Below, one piece after another: positions 41,288 to 42,406 of a stretch of 42,406 bases of DNA. This stretch comes from Clostridia bacterium (GTDB lineage Bacteria; Bacillota; Clostridia; TANB77; CAG-508). The translations under genes and the position numbers were made by a program. The notes under the pieces were generated by a model, which was not told the origin of the DNA, searched no databases, and saw only the letters and a list, made by a program, of their open reading frames with translations. Where the stretch lies: the NCBI GenBank assembly GCA_900754285.1, contig CAAECB010000020.1:1-42406 (forward strand). Direction: 5' to 3'. Positions within the stretch are counted from its first letter, which is position 1. Each line of letters starts with the position of its first letter.

Positions 41288-42406
41288 TTATTGCTCATAT
41301 GCCTCAAAAATATCTACATCTTCTAATTTCTTCATATTATTTCTTACATATTCCACAACTTTTGTTGGTGTTTGCCAATTTAGTAAATATTTTTCTTGTT
41401 TTATTAGATAAACTTTATTTTCTGAATCTTTTTGTATTTGCTTTATTATTCCTTCTTCTCCATCTTTCCCGATATTGCCTTTTAAAAACATATCATAGTT
41501 TTTTGTATATTTATCTAATGGAATATTATAAACAGCTGCTTCTGCATCAAGAATATAGACTTCCTTATTTTCCTTTTCCATTTTATTTGTAAACTCTTCT
41601 ATTACTTTTGTTCTTTCTTTTAGTACATCTGGAACTTCAATTCCTTTATAATGCTTAATTTCATGATTTTTATTTTGATTGATATATGATTTTATATTTT
41701 TATAATTTTTTACTACCAAAAAATCTAATAACCCTATGCAAATCAACAATATTATAGTTTTATAAATAAAATTTCTTTTTCGCTTTATTTTGTCTTTATC
41801 TAGATTCTTTTTTCTTTTATTTTCTTCAGCTATTAAAATCTTTTTTACTATCTCTTTTACAATAACAAATATAATAGCTGAAAATTCAATCCAAGTCATT
41901 ATACTCCCTATTAAAAAATGAATTTCATCTGCTATTGGATAAATTACAATTAGCATCGGTAAACTATATATACTACAAATTATAAGTTTTTCTAAATATC
42001 CTTGGTTTTCTTTTTTCTTAAATGATTTTAATATCAACATTATTACTAATACTATTTCAATAGCAATTACATATGGCAATATCCTTGCTAAGATTCCTAT
42101 GATTCCATTTTGCATATATAATTTTTTGTATGGTATTGAATTATTAAAAGTAGAAATTCCTTTGATTGCATAGCTTATAAAATCATCCCATGCTACAGTT
42201 GTAAGCAAATATCCAATTAATATAAAGCCTGGTATTGCTATTCCAGCAATCCTTAAGCCCATTTTTTGTATTTTTTGTTTTTGGCTATTTTTTGATAAAT
42301 CAGATTGTAATAGTGGACATATTACCGTTACTATTGCAATAAAAAATCCTAAACTTTGCTTTGTACATATTGCTAATCCAGCAATAATTCCTTGTGTTAA
42401 TTCAAA
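41288..42406 (-). CDS. Polytopic membrane protein, partial (5' end outside window)
   Basis: The frame stays open to the window edge, so the ATG at 42262 is internal; at least 372 residues are present. About seven hydrophobic helices lead into a C-terminal soluble region (from about 41680 downward). GIIAGLAICTKQSLGFFIAIVTVICPLL near the edge and DEIHFLIGS are reminiscent of GT-C mannosyl/arabinosyl-type glycosyltransferases, in which a lysine-containing 'TKQ' segment recurs. Donor and acceptor are unknown. With the GtrII-like neighbour it suggests surface polysaccharide or glycoprotein modification. Confidence 0.65.
   Translation of the reverse strand, partial: FELTQGIIAGLAICTKQSLGFFIAIVTVICPLLQSDLSKNSQKQKIQKMGLRIAGIAIPGFILIGYLLTTVAWDDFISYAIKGISTFNNSIPYKKLYMQNGIIGILARILPYVIAIEIVLVIMLILKSFKKKENQGYLEKLIICSIYSLPMLIVIYPIADEIHFLIGSIMTWIEFSAIIFVIVKEIVKKILIAEENKRKKNLDKDKIKRKRNFIYKTIILLICIGLLDFLVVKNYKNIKSYINQNKNHEIKHYKGIEVPDVLKERTKVIEEFTNKMEKENKEVYILDAEAAVYNIPLDKYTKNYDMFLKGNIGKDGEEGIIKQIQKDSENKVYLIKQEKYLLNWQTPTKVVEYVRNNMKKLEDVDIFEAYEQ

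Noticed and set aside
1..42406. CRISPR array, tRNA or rRNA genes
   Set aside because: I saw no regularly spaced direct repeats, no cloverleaf with a TTCGANNC arm and CCA-type end, and no rRNA-like sequence.

Overview
The window reads as a very AT-rich (roughly 27% G+C by eye) chromosome segment from an anaerobic, low-GC Gram-positive bacterium of the Clostridia type, perhaps an uncultured gut lineage. The evidence is a near-complete block of early forespore sporulation genes (spoIIAA, spoIIAB, sigF, spoIID, a spoIIQ-like LytM gene, gerW), an anaerobe oxygen-defence trio (rubredoxin, flavodiiron protein, desulfoferrodoxin), Shine-Dalgarno sites of the AAAGGA/GGAGG type, and near-consensus sigma-A promoters.

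Layout. 1-416: end of a neighbouring unit and empty AT-rich DNA. 417-11172 (minus strand): pfkA, then spoIIQ-spoIID-sigF-spoIIAB-spoIIAA, then gerW-DUF2953, then scpA-recX-recA, then a peptide-binding lipoprotein-like gene. 11479-20341: aspartokinase, BrkB-type membrane protein, an unknown membrane protein, an RsmB-like methyltransferase (plus strand), an ADP-ribosylglycohydrolase, secA, a small conserved-looking gene, rpmF and a DUF5662 gene. 20623-22477: asnB. 22.5-25.4 kb: an accessory graveyard with rhuM and IS110 remnants, a candidate type I toxin-antitoxin locus, DUF3781 and a GyrI-like gene. 25.4-33.3 kb: a Bce-type ABC exporter with its own two-component system, then a Van-type two-component system and a divergent C39-like peptidase. 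33.4-36.7 kb: HAD, Nudix, a glycosyltransferase fragment fused to a broken tyrosine recombinase, and a GNAT gene. 36.7-42.4 kb: rubredoxin, flavodiiron protein, desulfoferrodoxin, a QueH-GNAT fusion and two polytopic membrane proteins, the last cut by the window edge.

Main result. Three conserved, otherwise intact genes (sigF, gerW, asnB) are each interrupted by exactly one +1 frameshift. In all three the shift falls precisely on an in-frame CGG arginine codon: skipping the C, or reading CGGN as a four-base codon, restores the family sequence with exact length, and the shifted codon is GGC or GGA (Gly). Reading every other gene by eye I find only one further in-frame CGG in the whole window (codon 12 of the unknown membrane protein at 13502-14098), where a +1 shift would reach a stop two codons later. 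This points to a lineage in which CGG is nearly abolished and is used, or tolerated, as a +1 recoding signal. It is an inference from sequence and needs protein-level proof.

Other structure of note: two ~200-nt palindromic elements whose stems covary between copies, REP-like palindromes including a perfect 32-bp inverted repeat, Spo0A boxes before spoIIA, a TTACA-N5-TGTAA palindrome before both bce operons, and a 26-nt repeat found at the 3' ends of three genes.
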